This document shows, in pieces, positions 33,701 to 48,700 of a stretch of 64,000 bases of DNA. The DNA is taken from contig OX381721.1 in the NCBI GenBank assembly GCA_947462335.1, forward strand, positions 7,006,001 through 7,070,000, in the 5' to 3' direction. The stretch's first letter is position 1. Each line of letters starts with the position of its first letter. The notes under the pieces were generated by a model, which saw only the letters and a list, made by a program, of their open reading frames with translations, searched no databases and was not told the DNA's origin. Source of the DNA: Harmothoe impar. Lineage: Eukaryota; Annelida; Polychaeta; Phyllodocida; Polynoidae. The position numbers and the translations under genes are program-made.

Positions 33701-36700
33701 TTCCTTTACCGTACACGCATTATTGCGAGTTTACAGTACAGGACCGTACACGCATTTATGCGAGTTACTCGCCGATTTTCGGCCGATTTTGGCCGATTTT
33801 TGACCTCCTGTGGTTTGCCTCAAAATTGGTAGAATCCCATGATTTTTTCTGACAGCAGTCTATGGCATATTGTCTCTGCATATCCGAATCCATTTGCACA
33901 TACATCTAATATTTTAGAAATGCGGGGCATCTGAACTTGGATGATATTTGACTAATTTTCAATATGATTTGGGCAATATTTGATGCAAAAAACGTGAGAA
34001 ATGTCAAATAATATTTTTTGGGGGTGAAAAACGGTTTTGTTCAATTTTTCATGCTGAAAAAGATGGTATCAAAAGATAAGGACTACTTTAATGCATACTG
34101 GCCTAAATGTTAGTGTCAATGGTAACGTAATACACTAGAATAAGCTTACTTTAATTTCAAATAGGGCTATATCTCCCTAATTCGACCACTTAGGGCAATT
34201 TGGATATCTTACTTATTGGTTAGTCAATGTTGTTCACTTCTGACATAGATGTACTTCTAGTTGGAATATTTACACAATTCTTTCATTTTCTAAAAGGTGA
34301 GGCCATCCCCTAAATCCCAATATCCCATTTGAATTTCATCTGAAAAAATCTGGTCTTGGGAGGGGTGTCTTTATGTGGAGGCGTGGTAAAGGAAGAGTTG
34401 AAGGCTAAATGGGTCACCTCTGTGATTTGTACAGATCAATCAAGAAACTATTTGAACATTGAATATCCCTGAACATCGCTGGCTATTACTACAATGTATT
34501 ACAAATACATAATTCCACATTGATAGCAGCGTACACTGGCCCTCCACCCCCATATGAATTTAATGATAACGTTGGGACGTGTATTGTGTTGTGATGTGAT
34601 GTGTTGGCACATAGTCCTCTGTGTGTCATCCCATGCTACTTGCTAGGGGCAGTGTATGGGCAGTGTGGAATTAGACTATGTATAAATGCCCCCCTGCATA
34701 CAGGTACAATAAGTGCTATGCAGGCTATAATAGAATCAGCTTGGTGCTAAACTGTTATTAAAGCTTTCACTTTCACCACCATTTTAAACTTGACTAGAAC
34801 AGTACCTAAGAAAAACATACGAACATACATGACATCTATGTACAGGCAAGGGAAAAGGGATATCCAACGAAAATGTCAACTTTAAAATTGATATTATAAG
34901 CTTTCCAGTGATATATTACACAAGAAGATATCATTTCTAGTTTTTGAGAAATGGCTGTTTGGATATGGGTGGGCATTGCTCTATCCAAAACTCAAATTAG
35001 CTCTAAGTCTCATAGTTTCCAAGATAATCTCTATTTAATGAGCATAGTTAGAATAATTAGAAAATGACCATACATTTTCATGCTATAGGCCATAGATTTT
35101 GATCTAGAAATGATAATTTTATTCTGTTTTGACCATAGTAATCCTCGCGAATCATTTTATCATTGGGATTCTTTATTTTCTTTATTTGGAATGAAAATCA
35201 TGTTTCCATGGCAACACATATCGACAAAGACACCCATTTAAGCTCTAAAACGTTCTTTTCACATTCCAAATATGGAAGCTTTCCACCAAAAATGGAATGT
35301 TTTGTATAAAATTACTGAATTCGCCAGAAAAAGTACCAAAAAGCAAATATTAGCCTGTTTCTACCATTTTTGGCCATGGGGGAGCCCCCTGGTGGCTAAA
35401 ATTGGTACTATTCCCGCGGGGATACCCCTTTCTGCTTGCCTGCTATTATTATTATTGTATATAGGCCATATCAGATTGCAGGCAGAGTGCAGAGTACATA
35501 AAAATGCCAAGAACTAGTAATTGAAGATACCCGATCCTAGGTCTGACAGACTAACTTTTAAATCCAATTTAATGAAGAGCATGTGCCTAGATATCCTAAT
35601 GTATCTTAACCATATGTAACGCAATGTGTCTACCTTCCCTTGCCTTGCCTGGTGGCTACTTTTATCAGTACAGAACCTTCCTGGGACCCAGAGTAGGGGT
35701 GTACCAGCAGGTAGAGGCTGTGTGCATTATGAATGGGACCATTCTATCAACTACAAAGTCTCTCTGTTACCAGCTGCCATCATTATTGCCATTATGCCCA
35801 GGTTGATGAATCATTTAGCTAAAGACACAATGCATACATTATAACATGCTATGTGTGTACCTATGTCCTTTTTGTCAAGTATTAAAAACCAAAGGTTATA
35901 CATGTACCAAAATAAGAGGTCGCCTCATGTCTGGCTACATAGGGAGGGGGGGGGGGGAGTTGTATAAGGGTTAATGCATCATTTACCTAAATACACTAAA
36001 TATACAAAAAGACACAATGCATACTTATGTATGTGTCTTTTTTTGTCAAATATCAAAAAATAAAGGTTATACCAAAATAAGAGGTCACCTATCTATCTGG
36101 CATATAATGTGTATATATGTGAGAGGGGGAGGTAAGGGTGCCAAACAGATCATTATGCCCAGATGCTGTTTATGTCTCTGTTTGTGTCATTGTGGAAGTG
36201 GCCCACTATACACCCCTTGTGGTAGGGACTCCAGAAAAAAATGAGAAATATTGAATGATCAATTCTATTTCTTTTATGATATAGAATGTGAGAGATGTAA
36301 ACTAAATCTTTTGGAATTTTCTTTCTTTCTATCATAGAACCCAGACAATCTTCATGAAATAAAATCCACCCAGTTCCTCTAGTACATTTCCTTTATAATT
36401 GCTATCCAGCTTTAGAGTCCCAGTGAACCTGTGTGGGGGAGGGTGATAGGGTCTCCTAGGTGAGTGGGGTATGTGGGAGGTAGTTATATAAGGGGTTTGG
36501 AGGGCATTTGAAGTACTGGCCAGGCTAGGCCATGATTAACAGGCCCTCTTAACATGATCACCCATTATACTAGTACAGAGTAAACCAATTGTCTTAATTA
36601 CCCAATCATAAGTATTATGATGTTATGGTCTAGGAAGAGGTGAGAGGATCCTCTAATTGCTTCCATTTTTTAACGTGATATAAAAACATATTGGATGAGA

Positions 36701-39700
36701 TCACAAACCGAAAAGCAACGGAAAGCATTCATAAATTCATAGGGTGTTGATATAATCTATTTTATCTCCAAAATATTTGGTAACTTCTCTTAGCTGCAGT
36801 CACTTATTATAGGGATGGCTGGATAGGCCTTTCTCTTGAGTATATTTCTGTGTGATTACCTAAAAGTAACAGATGAAATGTCACTCCCTAAGAGGGAAGT
36901 TTTATAACAGTGTCTGTGAGGCACAGCTGCACCAAAATACTCTACTGCTGTGTGCACTGTGCACAGGGACTCACCTAGCGGATTCTTGAGTCCCTAACAA
37001 CTTGTGGCATGAATTGGTGTCACTGAACATGTTTTGTCATCTAGACTTGTCAGGAAAACTGGAGTTAACAATGGTTGTCCCATTCTTCATCCAAGTTGAC
37101 ATTACCAATTTATCAGACATATCTGTGTACATGTATTTGGTTCAGTGCCTAACTAGACCATACACCTTACCCTGTAGCTGTGCATATCATAACAGGTGTA
37201 GAGGATTCAGCCCTTACCCTTTAAAGCCCTAGCGCCCCTATATATAGGGCCGAGTACCTGTCTCGGCTCCACTGCGACTGCCGCTGGAGGGGTACCGAGA
37301 TCTGCGGCTTTAAGGGCTGCAATAGTGCTGTGATGTCCTTTCTTACCATGATGCGTACATGCAGCTCTGACATTTCTACTCTATCACCAGGGCTACATTA
37401 ATGAATCATGAAACATAATGCATAAATGCATGCAGCGTTGGCAATTTACCCACCAGAGCTTCATCCATGCATTAAGGCACGATGCTGCCTTAAAAGAGAT
37501 AGCCGTAAAATCCATACCACCAATAGTATTGACATCTGCCTAGTCAATACGTCAATAGTAATGCCATTTTCCCACACTATTATTTCAAACTAAATGAACC
37601 AGTGCATAGTATGGGCCGCTGGCTCTTCACATACTCAGGACATTGATTGGAAAATTAGATTAGATTCGCCTGGTTTTATAATGGTAGGGCCTATTTAGGA
37701 TGAGGCAATAGCAAAACCATCGTAACTATGTCAGTATATGATGAGGCCAAGAGGCTATACCTTCCACGAGATTATGCGAAGAGAACTCAAAATAACGGCT
37801 TTTGGAAATTCGTATGATAGGGGAATAAAAAGTTATATATTGATATACTATGGGGAAAATGAATTTAAGGATGTCATCAAAACAGATCTCTTGAAAGTAG
37901 TGAAGATTAAATTCTGTATCTCTGTGCATCTCTCTGATACAATGACCTGTGGTTAATCCTTTAAAGACTGCTTAGTGCTGGAATGCTCTATGCCTTTTTG
38001 TCGTCATAATCCATGAATGCAGCCCTGACGAGTAAATCGCCAAGGTTGCATTCATGCATTAGAAGACCCTGCAGGGCTGGTACACTCCCAACAGGTCGGC
38101 ATGAGCAACCAATTCAGTGATGGTGGGGTTCTTGCCGGTGCTGCATTAGTGTATCATGATGACGAATGATGATTGAACCTATTGACGTATCATGCCGCCC
38201 ATAAAGGGTTGGTATCAATATGTGAGTGGAGATGTATCTGCCTATAGAGGGTCAAGTGTTTTAGGATTGCAGCGGTACTTGTCAAGTTAGGGCAGTGTCT
38301 GTCATCTAGGACGCCTTATCGCGTGCCTTATCTCTTTAATCTGCAGATAACTGGGTTAGAAGCTGTATTCAGAGTGTACATCTTTGCCTGATACTTGGAC
38401 GTTATATGTGAATAGCCACGAAGGGAACAAATCTATGGATGAAACAATATACAAAAAACTTGGACCGGAAAACCACGCTAATAAACTGGAATGAGGTTTA
38501 TTCTAAAAACTAAACATTAAACCTTAAAAGGAACTTGATAAAAAAAACAATTGTAACACAACCCAGATTCCAACGAGTGAAGAACATGCATATGGGGTGG
38601 GCCTTTGCTTTTATTACATGTGGAACTTGATTAAAATGACAATACCTAAATTAGAAGATTTTCACAGGCCATTCAAAACTTGATGCCGGAAGATCAATAG
38701 GCTGAAATTGTAAATAGGTCAAATAAATTGAGGCTTCAGTAAAAAATAAAAAAAAATAAAAAGAATTGGACCATAAAACTGGTCTGTGATCGTTCATTAC
38801 ATTGTATGGGGAGTACAAGCCTAGCACCTTTCATGCCTCAGAGGCAATTTGTGTTTTGACGCGTTAAGCACGTGAGTTAACATTACACAATATTAAAGCC
38901 AGCTCAGTCGGCTCAGTGCCTTTCTGGTCTACCTATTCCAAGAAAGGCAATATCGTGGAGATTAACCCAAAGTACATCCAGATCTAGCTGCTACTAGCAT
39001 GTACCCAATCCCCCTGGTGTATTCCTAAATCAATGTGAAGATATAGCTGTGGTTCAATGCATTGTGTGGTTTACATATTATAAAACTGTAATTCTGGTAC
39101 ACATGAGGGAACTTTTACCATACCGTACCCTGCATGTTGATATACAAAAGTAAAAGTAAGCAAAAGAGTCTTAGGTGCAGCATAATTCTTTGATGCGTTA
39201 TGCAATTTATTTGCAATATATCATGCATGCAAGAATATAGCCCAGGCAAGTAAGGACCCAACCTCCACCCTCCAGCATTACCTGAGCTACTGGTGTGGTG
39301 TAGAGGGTGTATGGGTGGTACATTGCCTCCCACCCGGGGTCAGGCTGGCATCCCTGCAGGTAGACTTGGCCTCTGTCCAAGGATCGTCATATGATTGAAG
39401 GGGTGTGGTGAGGGGGTGGAGGAGGATGGGGTGGTGTTTACTTGCGGCTCTTTTCATTGTCTTCTTTTTCCCTGGTTAAGAGAGGAGCAAAAACATTGCT
39501 CTGACATGGAGTAGCCTGGTCCTGTTCTCCTTTATCTTTGTTTTAGATGAGTTACTCATCATATCATCAATATGGCCAAAACCTGGCCTAAGAAGGATTT
39601 GCTTCAGTGGCGTAGGAAAAGGGGGGGCCAGGGGGGCCGCCCCCCCCCCCAATCACAGAGGAGGGGGGCCTGAATATGTTTGGGCCCCCCAAAAAAATTG

Positions 39701-42700
39701 CCAAGACCCTATAATATAATACCCATTTCCCAAATCGTACCTCTGCCACATAGGAAAAAGTGGGGGCAGAGTTGCTTGGACCCCCAAATCAGTATTAAAG
39801 AGGGCTCAAAACTGCTTTTTTTATACAATTACAATACAAGCGTGTGTAAACATTGTCATACTTGATATCCGATATTTGAAGCTGCATGGTGGAGTGGGCC
39901 CCCCCTGGGCCCCCTCAATGAAGATTTGCTTCCTACGCCTCTGTGCTTATGGCCTTCCAATGTATATGTAGCAAGCTTTGACAGTTGGCAGTTTCGAACC
40001 AATTTGTACAAGACTGAAAAACAATATATCATACTGTTTTTGCTAAGCAGATATTGTATGCAGGGTCCTGCATGAATGAACCTAGCTTGGCGCTATGTGC
40101 TGCAAAACTGCATCCACATATCCCTGCATTGACATACACAGTGCCATATGAGTCCCTAGTACAAATCCTTTTCCTTTCAATCAGACATCATGATAATCAC
40201 TTAGAAGAAAGCCACAGAGTGAAGCTTATAACACACAATTCAATTCTATAAATGAATCTGATAGAACAAAGTTTGTAATTGGGATGATTATAGTATTGGT
40301 TTTATTATCTTTTAGCTGCAATATTAATCTCTTTTTGGTAGCACAGGGTGATTACAACTATTATCATCATCCCAGTGTACTGTTTTATCTTTGTTTAATG
40401 TATCAAGCTTGCCAAACTAGATAAATCTCACTCTTTAAGCATTGACAGAACTTAACAATCAGGGCGCCACAATCAGTGCATTGAATCCATATATATTGGT
40501 ATTACATTAAACTAATGAGTGTAATTCTCTACTTGCAGATGGTGAAGCAGATGTGGCCCTATATTGGGGAGTATGTGAAGGGCATCCTGAAGACTTCGGT
40601 CGAAGGCCAGATCAGTAACTCGCTCCCCAGCTCCCTCCAGCCCTTCCGCTTCGAGAAGATCGACCTTGGTGATGCGGTAAGTAATTATTCACATGATAGA
40701 ATATAAAACATAATAACAACAGGAACACTATAAATGGCCTTCCTATTCCTACAGGTCTCAAAATGTGAAAATACTTAAAGTAGTACTGTAAAACAGTTCA
40801 AACAGATTTAAACTATGATTATAAGCCAAACCATCTCCCACTTTGAGCAAATCCAATTGTGCCTAAAATGACATTTCATCGGCTTCGTAGACAAGTTTGA
40901 GCTCTTACTTTATTCCTTTCTGTCGAACTGCAGAAGCAAACATGTTAAATACCAAACAATAGCTTTATTCAAGAAACAATTGTAGATATGAGGAGTGCTC
41001 GTTAACACCATGGTTTTCATGTTTGCAGCCCCCACGTATTGGTGGCGTCAAGGTCTATATTGACAACATCAAGCGGGATGAAATTATCATGGACCTGGAG
41101 ATATTGTAAGTTAATGTCCTTATAGTTATGTGTGAGAGTGAGTGCTGAATAGATTGCAATTGTTGGAAGGGGGATATATTATATGTACATTTGAATAGGA
41201 CCTGATAATCTCACTACTAGTATATTGTAAATGTGAATGTAAGTGAGTGTGCATAGCACGGGCAAAAACCGTTGAAATCTTCAAGTACTGGTATACTAAA
41301 ACAGCATAACAGTATATATAAGGTATTCTAAAATTTGTTGTCATGAAAATGCATGTCTAACTACAGTAAAACTTCGTTATAAGGAGGACCTTGGGACCAG
41401 TGCCATTTGCTCCTTGTAAGCAAGGTCTCCTTATAAGCAAGGTCAGCCTTATTAAGGTCAAGATAACAGTATACCCCCTACAGGTGTCTCTTATACCCTA
41501 ATAGACTTGATTCTAATACAATTTAGACGGGATCATGTATTACTTCAAGTCAATAATCCTCTAGGTCCTCTTCCTGGATATTTCCATCTCCCTTTCTCCT
41601 TAAGGCAACCACAGAAGTATTCTTTCAACCTCTCTAGACTGGAGTAGTGGTAAGTTTTAAACAGTATGTGACTGTGGCCCTGAGAGATGACTTCCCTGGG
41701 TAAGATTTGATTGTGCGAAATAAGAACATGAGCCTAAAATACCTCCTTATATCAGAGGTTAAGGTAAATATACCTCCTTCTAAGAGAGTTTTCTTACTAT
41801 AGAAATGTATAGGGGAAAATCGGGACCACACAAATCTGCTCCTTATAAGCAAGGTCTCCTTATATCAGAGTTCCTTATAACGAAGTTTCACTGTATCTAA
41901 CTTTGATGTTAAGACCGCATGATATACCGAATAACCCACATCTCATGCATAACCCACATTCCCAAAATTACAATTGTGTACAACCCATACATGGGGGTCT
42001 GATTATGACTATTTGGTATTATACCATACTTCTAAATACCTCACATATAACTGGAACACCCATAAGTGTATAACCTACACCTGCCAAGTTTCTGGGTCGC
42101 ATATAACTCGCGGCATATAGACGTGAATTTACGCTACTTGTTTGTTTCCTGCAGCCTTGCGAGTGACACCAACATCAAAGTGTGCCTCAAGGGGATGAAT
42201 GCAGGCATTAAGGACCTCATGGTGAGTTCTGCCCAATGAAGTAAAAATTGCAGCAGCAAATCTAAACTAAGTACTTGCCACTAGATTTATCAATAATTCT
42301 GGTGAAATTAGGTTATACATGTACATTGTATATATGTGTTATGTATGGAACTATAAAGGGATGACCTAGGATATGAAAAAAATCTGTATAATTTTCTTGC
42401 TGCAAATTCTTTTCCTTATACATTTTAGTTTCATTGATTGATGCTGTTTTTGTTTCAGATCCATGGCCACCTGAGGGTGGTGATGCAGCTGTGTAACAAG
42501 ATGCCCATTATTGGGGGTCTCAACGTCTTCTTCCTCAACCCACCGGTCAGTATCCTTATACCCCTTTAAGCTGTTAAGAGCCAAATAGTGTTTTAATGTG
42601 TTATACATGTGTCTAAATGGGGAGAAAAAAAGCATCTGTAAGCCATTGATAGAATCTCAATATTATGTTTAAGAATCTTCTTCTGCAATGCTACTGTATA

Positions 42701-45700
42701 CATAACTGAAAAAATGTGTTCATTTACTCCCAAAACAGACTGTTGATTTCGACCTGACGAACGCCGCAAACTTCCTCGACTTGCCCATGTTGAGGTATGT
42801 ACATAGTAGAGTTAAATTGTCATAACTAGTGTTCATAATGTCAAAAGTAATATTGCCGGTTTTAAAAAAAAGGTGAATGGTTAAGACATGTGCCTGTAGT
42901 TGAATATATTAGTCTGCCCAAATTATAGCGGAAACGAGACAACAAAAGTCAAGAAATACTGTATTCGACATGAAGTAGTGCACACTGCAGTTAATAAATG
43001 TTTCAATACATGACTAGTGCTTAAGAGTCTAATGTGTGCAGGTTATATATTGAATATGGGATACAAACTCAAAGGGCTGTTGTTCTTGTTGTTAGTAACT
43101 CACTGCGGTCAGTGATACAGGACCAGCTCAACTACTACCTGGTGCTGCCCAACAAGATCCCCATCCAGCTGGTTGATGCCATAGACCTGCAGAGGCTGCA
43201 CTACCCCATGCCACAGGTAGGTGCCAAAACAGCATAGTACTTTCCATAAGGTGAATAAATGTGTTTTAAGGTACCTGGTGCTACCTAGCATATAGGTGTA
43301 CTTACAAGAAGTCGCAACATAAAATTGTTGATATTATGTTTTTGACCTACCATAAATTCTCGCATATAAGACACACCCCCAACTTATCTTCTTATACGCA
43401 AAATCCTTTTATTTACAGGGTGTTCTGCGCCTACATATGGTCGCTGGACGTGAACTGAAAAAGGCTGACTTCAAACTCATGGGCAAAGGAAAATCTGACC
43501 CCTACGCTAAAATATTCAGTGAGTAAATTCATCAAGATAATCTAACTGATATGTTTTTGAGAAATTCATATTGAGTTATCAGCAAAATCATCGCATATAT
43601 GGTTTACTTTATAGAAAAGCCATTCACTTAGAGTCAGATCTATTCTAATGCAATTTCTGCTCCTTTAGAGGACAATTACAACTTGGACTCATTCATTGTC
43701 TGAAGTGTAATGTGTTTCAAATTACAGTTGGAGCCCAGACCTTCAAGACCAAAGTCATAGAGAACACAGTCAGCCCAGTGTGGAACAGCTACTTTGAGGT
43801 AAGATTACAGAAATAACATTGCAGGGAAAGATGCAGGAAATGGTGATTGTTAGGCCAGACCTAGATAAATATCATATGTTGAGAAATGACCTGTAATCAC
43901 CCCCAATACTGCTTGATCAGAGTGGAACATATATTATTGCTGTTAACTGGGGAAATTTTACAACCTGCATCTGGGATCTGATTATGACTTCTTTTAGTCC
44001 TATATTATACATATAAAAACCTCATATATATATAACTCCAAAAAAATAATTTTGCAGGCGGTGGTGGACCAGAAGCATGGCCAATTTGCAGAGTTGGAGG
44101 TTCTGGATCAGGATCCTGGAGATGATGACGAACTCGGAACGTAAGTCAGACTTTATATCTAACATATTATCATCAAGGTCAGATATTTCTCTTTCTCCTC
44201 TAGGAAGAGGAACATTGGATCAGCATTCAGTGTTCATCTGTACACCTACTACCATGGATTCTACATTGACACTATTACTCAACCAATCCTCTCCCCAAAG
44301 ATTCTGTGAGTATGTATGTGTCCACTGTCACTGAACTAGGCTGTGATAACCGCTGGGTGAAACATGCTTCCTCACACAAGATATTAAAGCCACCTTTTCA
44401 CAACAGGTTTTTTTTTCCTGAACAAAGGAAATGTAAAAAATTATAGTGATAAAGTTTGTTCTAGACAACCTATAGTTATACCTGTCTCTGTAGAAATGTG
44501 ATATCTAGGTTAACCATGAGGTGAACATGGTTACACCATACCAGGTACTTATGTTGTTGGAGTACCTTTGAAAGACTGACAAATGGAGTGGTAATAATTT
44601 AGCATGAGTTGTAAAATGTACTATTTCTCTCATAGTAGTTATCTTTCACATACAACCTTTTTAAGGGTTTCCCTCTCTCTGTAAACAGTGCCAGTGTGGA
44701 CATCCAGAATGTTGCAGAGAAAGGCTCAGTGGACACTGTGAGTAGCTTTAAATCTAACTTCTTTCTGAGTTTTAAGATTTTAATCAAATAGGGGTATTCT
44801 TATGATATAAGATCCAACTTGATGAATTTAGCACACAATATACTTTGTTGGCTTAGATAATATGAGTGCTGAATAACTGGTATACATTTCCCACTACAAC
44901 AAAGTAATATTATTAGAGCAGATAGTGATAGTTAGAGGGATTCCATAGTTCATCCCCAAGTTAATACTTTCAAAATAACAAAGTTAAAAATGAGTCAGGG
45001 CAATAATCTTCCTCAACAAATATACCAAGAACACTGATGACAAGATGACTAGAGAATGAGAAGTTATTTTCACATCAGAGTGATAAAGGATTAACAATTG
45101 ACAGTGGCTGCCCCTGGAGAATGTTGAGACCGGTATGGTGCATATACGTGCCCTATGGCTTCACCTGAGCAAGGATCCTAAGGACTTAGAGAAGGTAAGC
45201 AGTTTACACCTCATTCTCATGTGTTTTGCCTATAAGGGTTCCCCTATAGTATATCAAATTTTGCCTATAGGGATTCTCCTATAGTGTATTGAATTAGCAG
45301 TGTAACTGTCCCTTCACCTTGTTTAAAACAACATAAAAAGGAATGGGACCTTTAATAGATTTTACCCTTGCACAGGAAACATAGAAGTGATTAGTTTACC
45401 TAAAGTAATGTAGAGTTTAATTGAATTGCTATTATTGATTTCAATTATACTGAAGATAGCTATACTGTGTCTTTTGTAAGGAGCAGTTAAACAATGCTTT
45501 TTTCTTAGCCTCAAACAGGCTCCTGATATTGTAATGGTTCTAATCCCACAATATTCTATTAGGAATATAAGTATTTTCACTGCATTATTGCTTTAAATAA
45601 TTCACAATCTTTCACTTTCCTGCTTTAACAAAAGTTAAAAGAAAAGGATAGATGAAAGATAAACACATTCATGTTTAATCTTATTCATGAATAGATACAT

Positions 45701-48700
45701 ACATATTAAGTATTTCAAATATATAATCTTATTTGGTCAAATAATTTCTGATACACAAAGGTATTACTGTATTGGACATAATAATCACATAGAGCGCTTA
45801 AGAAATGTGAAGCTAGTAGTTAACAGTTTAATTGGGCAACATTTTTGGGTAATATTAGTTAGTTGGGTAAAAGAGGGGTGTGTTCCTATTACAGTATGTG
45901 TGATTATTATGTCGAATGTGGTAGTCTAACATAAATATATAAATGTTACAATGTGTAGTAGTCCTGAAGTGAACCCTGTCTCCTTATGTGACTCCTGTGT
46001 TGGGCTGTTTGTTTTAGGCGATGAAGAACACGGTAATAGAGGTCACTCAATATTTAGCTTGACCATTCTGCAATCCTAACCTTGACCTTTAATTAACCCT
46101 ACAATGACCTTGACCTCGCTTCAAGGTAGAGCAGTGTGACCAGATATATATAGCAATGTGGTTAGGGAGTAGATACCCATAAGCATAAGCTTCCCAGAAA
46201 TTGCTTCATGATAAACAGGTACTGCTAGATCGAACTAGAGAAATTTTGATTATGGGTTAGCTGTGCTTGAATGTTTTAATGATTAATTCAAAATTAATCA
46301 TTCAACATAAGTTAGATTCTATCAATATGTCGACCGAAAACTATAGGCCTCTACTGTTTCGCTGACAGTTAAAATTTAACTTCTAGTAGATGACTGCCTC
46401 TATATTGAAAATATTTATTTTGTATTGTGAAAAGAAAAGGGGAAAAGCATAGACCATCATGAAACAGCATTACATTCTTAATGCCAGCGAACTAATAACT
46501 CTCAGATTGACTGCTTTGAGGGCTAATGAAATACTCTGGGGCGAAGAGCTAGGTGAGATCTTGGTGAGCGGTGATATGCCTCTTTACACTGTTATGCCTG
46601 TGTTATAACTACCATACAATGTTCATTCTAATTCAACATGTGTATTTATATGGTCCTTCTGAAATGAAACAGATGGTCATGCTTTATACTACAGGAAGTA
46701 TTCTTAGCAGTTAAGAAGTATGCCTCAGAAAACTAGAATCAGGAAAAGAGGAATCAGAGACCAAAGGTGTCTTAACTCTACAGCATAGGTCCTCATTGCT
46801 CAAAGACAAGCAAATTAGTTGATTTCTATCGGACAGTTTTGTTAAATAACAAACTGGCTTCTGCACTGACAGATGACATTTAATATGAGGTTCTTGAATG
46901 TTCTCCTGATCTTATTGACTCAGTTTCATAGCATAGATAAGCTGCACTCCCTAACAGTGAACAGCAGTTTATATCACGTATTGATCTTCATAATTATATA
47001 CAATTATGATAATTTCACAAATAAATGAAAGGACAGCATATGGAAACTGATATGCTGACATTTTATATCATATTCCCTATTAAGTTCCATTGCATATTTC
47101 TTCATGATTTGATAAATGCAGAATTACCTAAAGAATTACAAGATGGGTACATCATAGAACTGCTTTTTCCTGTTAAATAGTATCATGTTCATTAGTCTTG
47201 TCATTGGTGTGTTGATCCCTCTAGAGCACCACATCCCTAAAGCTTACATACTCTTAGAACCTTTTACTGAAAATGATGAATAATAAGATGTTAGCACCTT
47301 GCAGTATGTTGCTAAAATGTATGTAATACCCCTACCCTCTACCCCTAGATTACCTACCATTATTTATTATGCGCTTAGGGTGTCATGTGCTTTAAATGTA
47401 ACCCAGGAAGAAAATGCTCGCCACATCCGTGATCGCGAGTACAATTCTGTAAGTCTCTGTTACATCATAAACTCAAACCATCTGGAGGTTTTGCTTTAGT
47501 TTAAAAAATATAGAGAGACTGTATTCATAAGACCACACCACAAAAAGAGTTGGTTTATGGATTTCACCTTAGTTTTTCAGATACAGTATTTTAATGGTTT
47601 AACTTAACTCTATACTTTTCAAGAGTTGAGATTTATGAGTCCATTCCTTGTTTCGTGTCTCAAACCAAAATTTTCCTTTCCATACAATCACATGAAACTA
47701 AGTATTGTAAAACCCGCCTTTTAAATATGTTATTTTCCCATAAGATTTATTTTTCTTTCCCAAAGGCATGTGGTCATCTTAAAAGTGGGGTTTTAGAAAA
47801 TTGTCAGAGTACAGCAGAGGCTGAAAAGAACGAATTATACGTTTGCTCGACATTTGTAATCCATTGAAAACAAAAAGAAGTTGCTCGCTCATACCTATTC
47901 TTGCTGAGGAAAATCTTTACACAAAATCTTTTGGTGTGGCCTAAGTGACTTTAAAAACATAATCCAGATGGCTTGAGTAGGGTAATCACCTGTTGTGTGT
48001 CGGTGCTCCGATATCATCTTTTGTTTTCAGTTCCTTCTAACATTGTAAACAGTGGAGGACATTTTCAGATTGATAAACTACCAACTCTAAGGTTTTCCTT
48101 TCTGAGGACATGACAGATTTTAGTATTTCCCTTTACTTTTTGTATAAGACTTGTCTTATGCCCTTTGCAAGACTGGATTTCAACATTTCATATTTTCCGG
48201 GTGTATCATTTGATTATACAAACTGTAATAACTTATAATGATTTCCTTGTGTTGCGTGTTTCGTTGTTTTACCAGGCTGTGATCAACCGTAGAATGTCAA
48301 AAAAAGATTCGGTAATAAACTATAGAGACATGACCTGATTGACAAGTTATAAATATCTACTCAGTTCATTCTCACTAGCTCCATCTGTATATAGTAGGAT
48401 GAGTGCACATATACAATTAATCCTACTGCCTATTTTTTGTGTAAGATGAGTTTTGTGAGATTCTAGTTCTGTGGTAAAAATCTGTACCTTTAAACTAAAA
48501 TAATTTTTGTGTGCAAAATCAAATTAACCCAAAATGTAACAAAACCTTAGCGTTATTTAATAGCAATTCGGAATAATGTTGATTTTAAGTGCTGGCTTAC
48601 TATAGTGTATAAATTTGAAATTTCACCGTAAAAGATGAAATAAGTATTATCATAGATATACAATTAAACATCTCTCATTCATCACTTATTATGAAAGGTC

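Larger units (their letters stand above)
22124..40538. other. ESYT2 intron 2 (18.4 kb), repeat-rich
   Basis: Separates exon 2 (AEWLNK) from exon 3 (MVKQMWPY). It contains most of the ATGCAT-family copies, two Harbinger-like or other MITEs, TA-flanked elements and several simple tracts, listed separately. I found no convincing nested gene. Stretches 23440-24860, 25630-27100, 27310-28130, 29800-30290, 30620-31640, 32300-33690, 35450-37210 and 38220-39600 show nothing more than AT-rich sequence, short tracts and chance open frames. Confidence 0.7.

Noticed and set aside
39442..39475. Minus-strand exon-like piece (EKEDNEKSRK then stop) in ESYT2 intron 2
   Set aside because: Acceptor CTTAACCAG and a charged peptide resemble DYNC2I1-type exons, but it is isolated, tiny and on the far side of the gene start. 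Not supportable.
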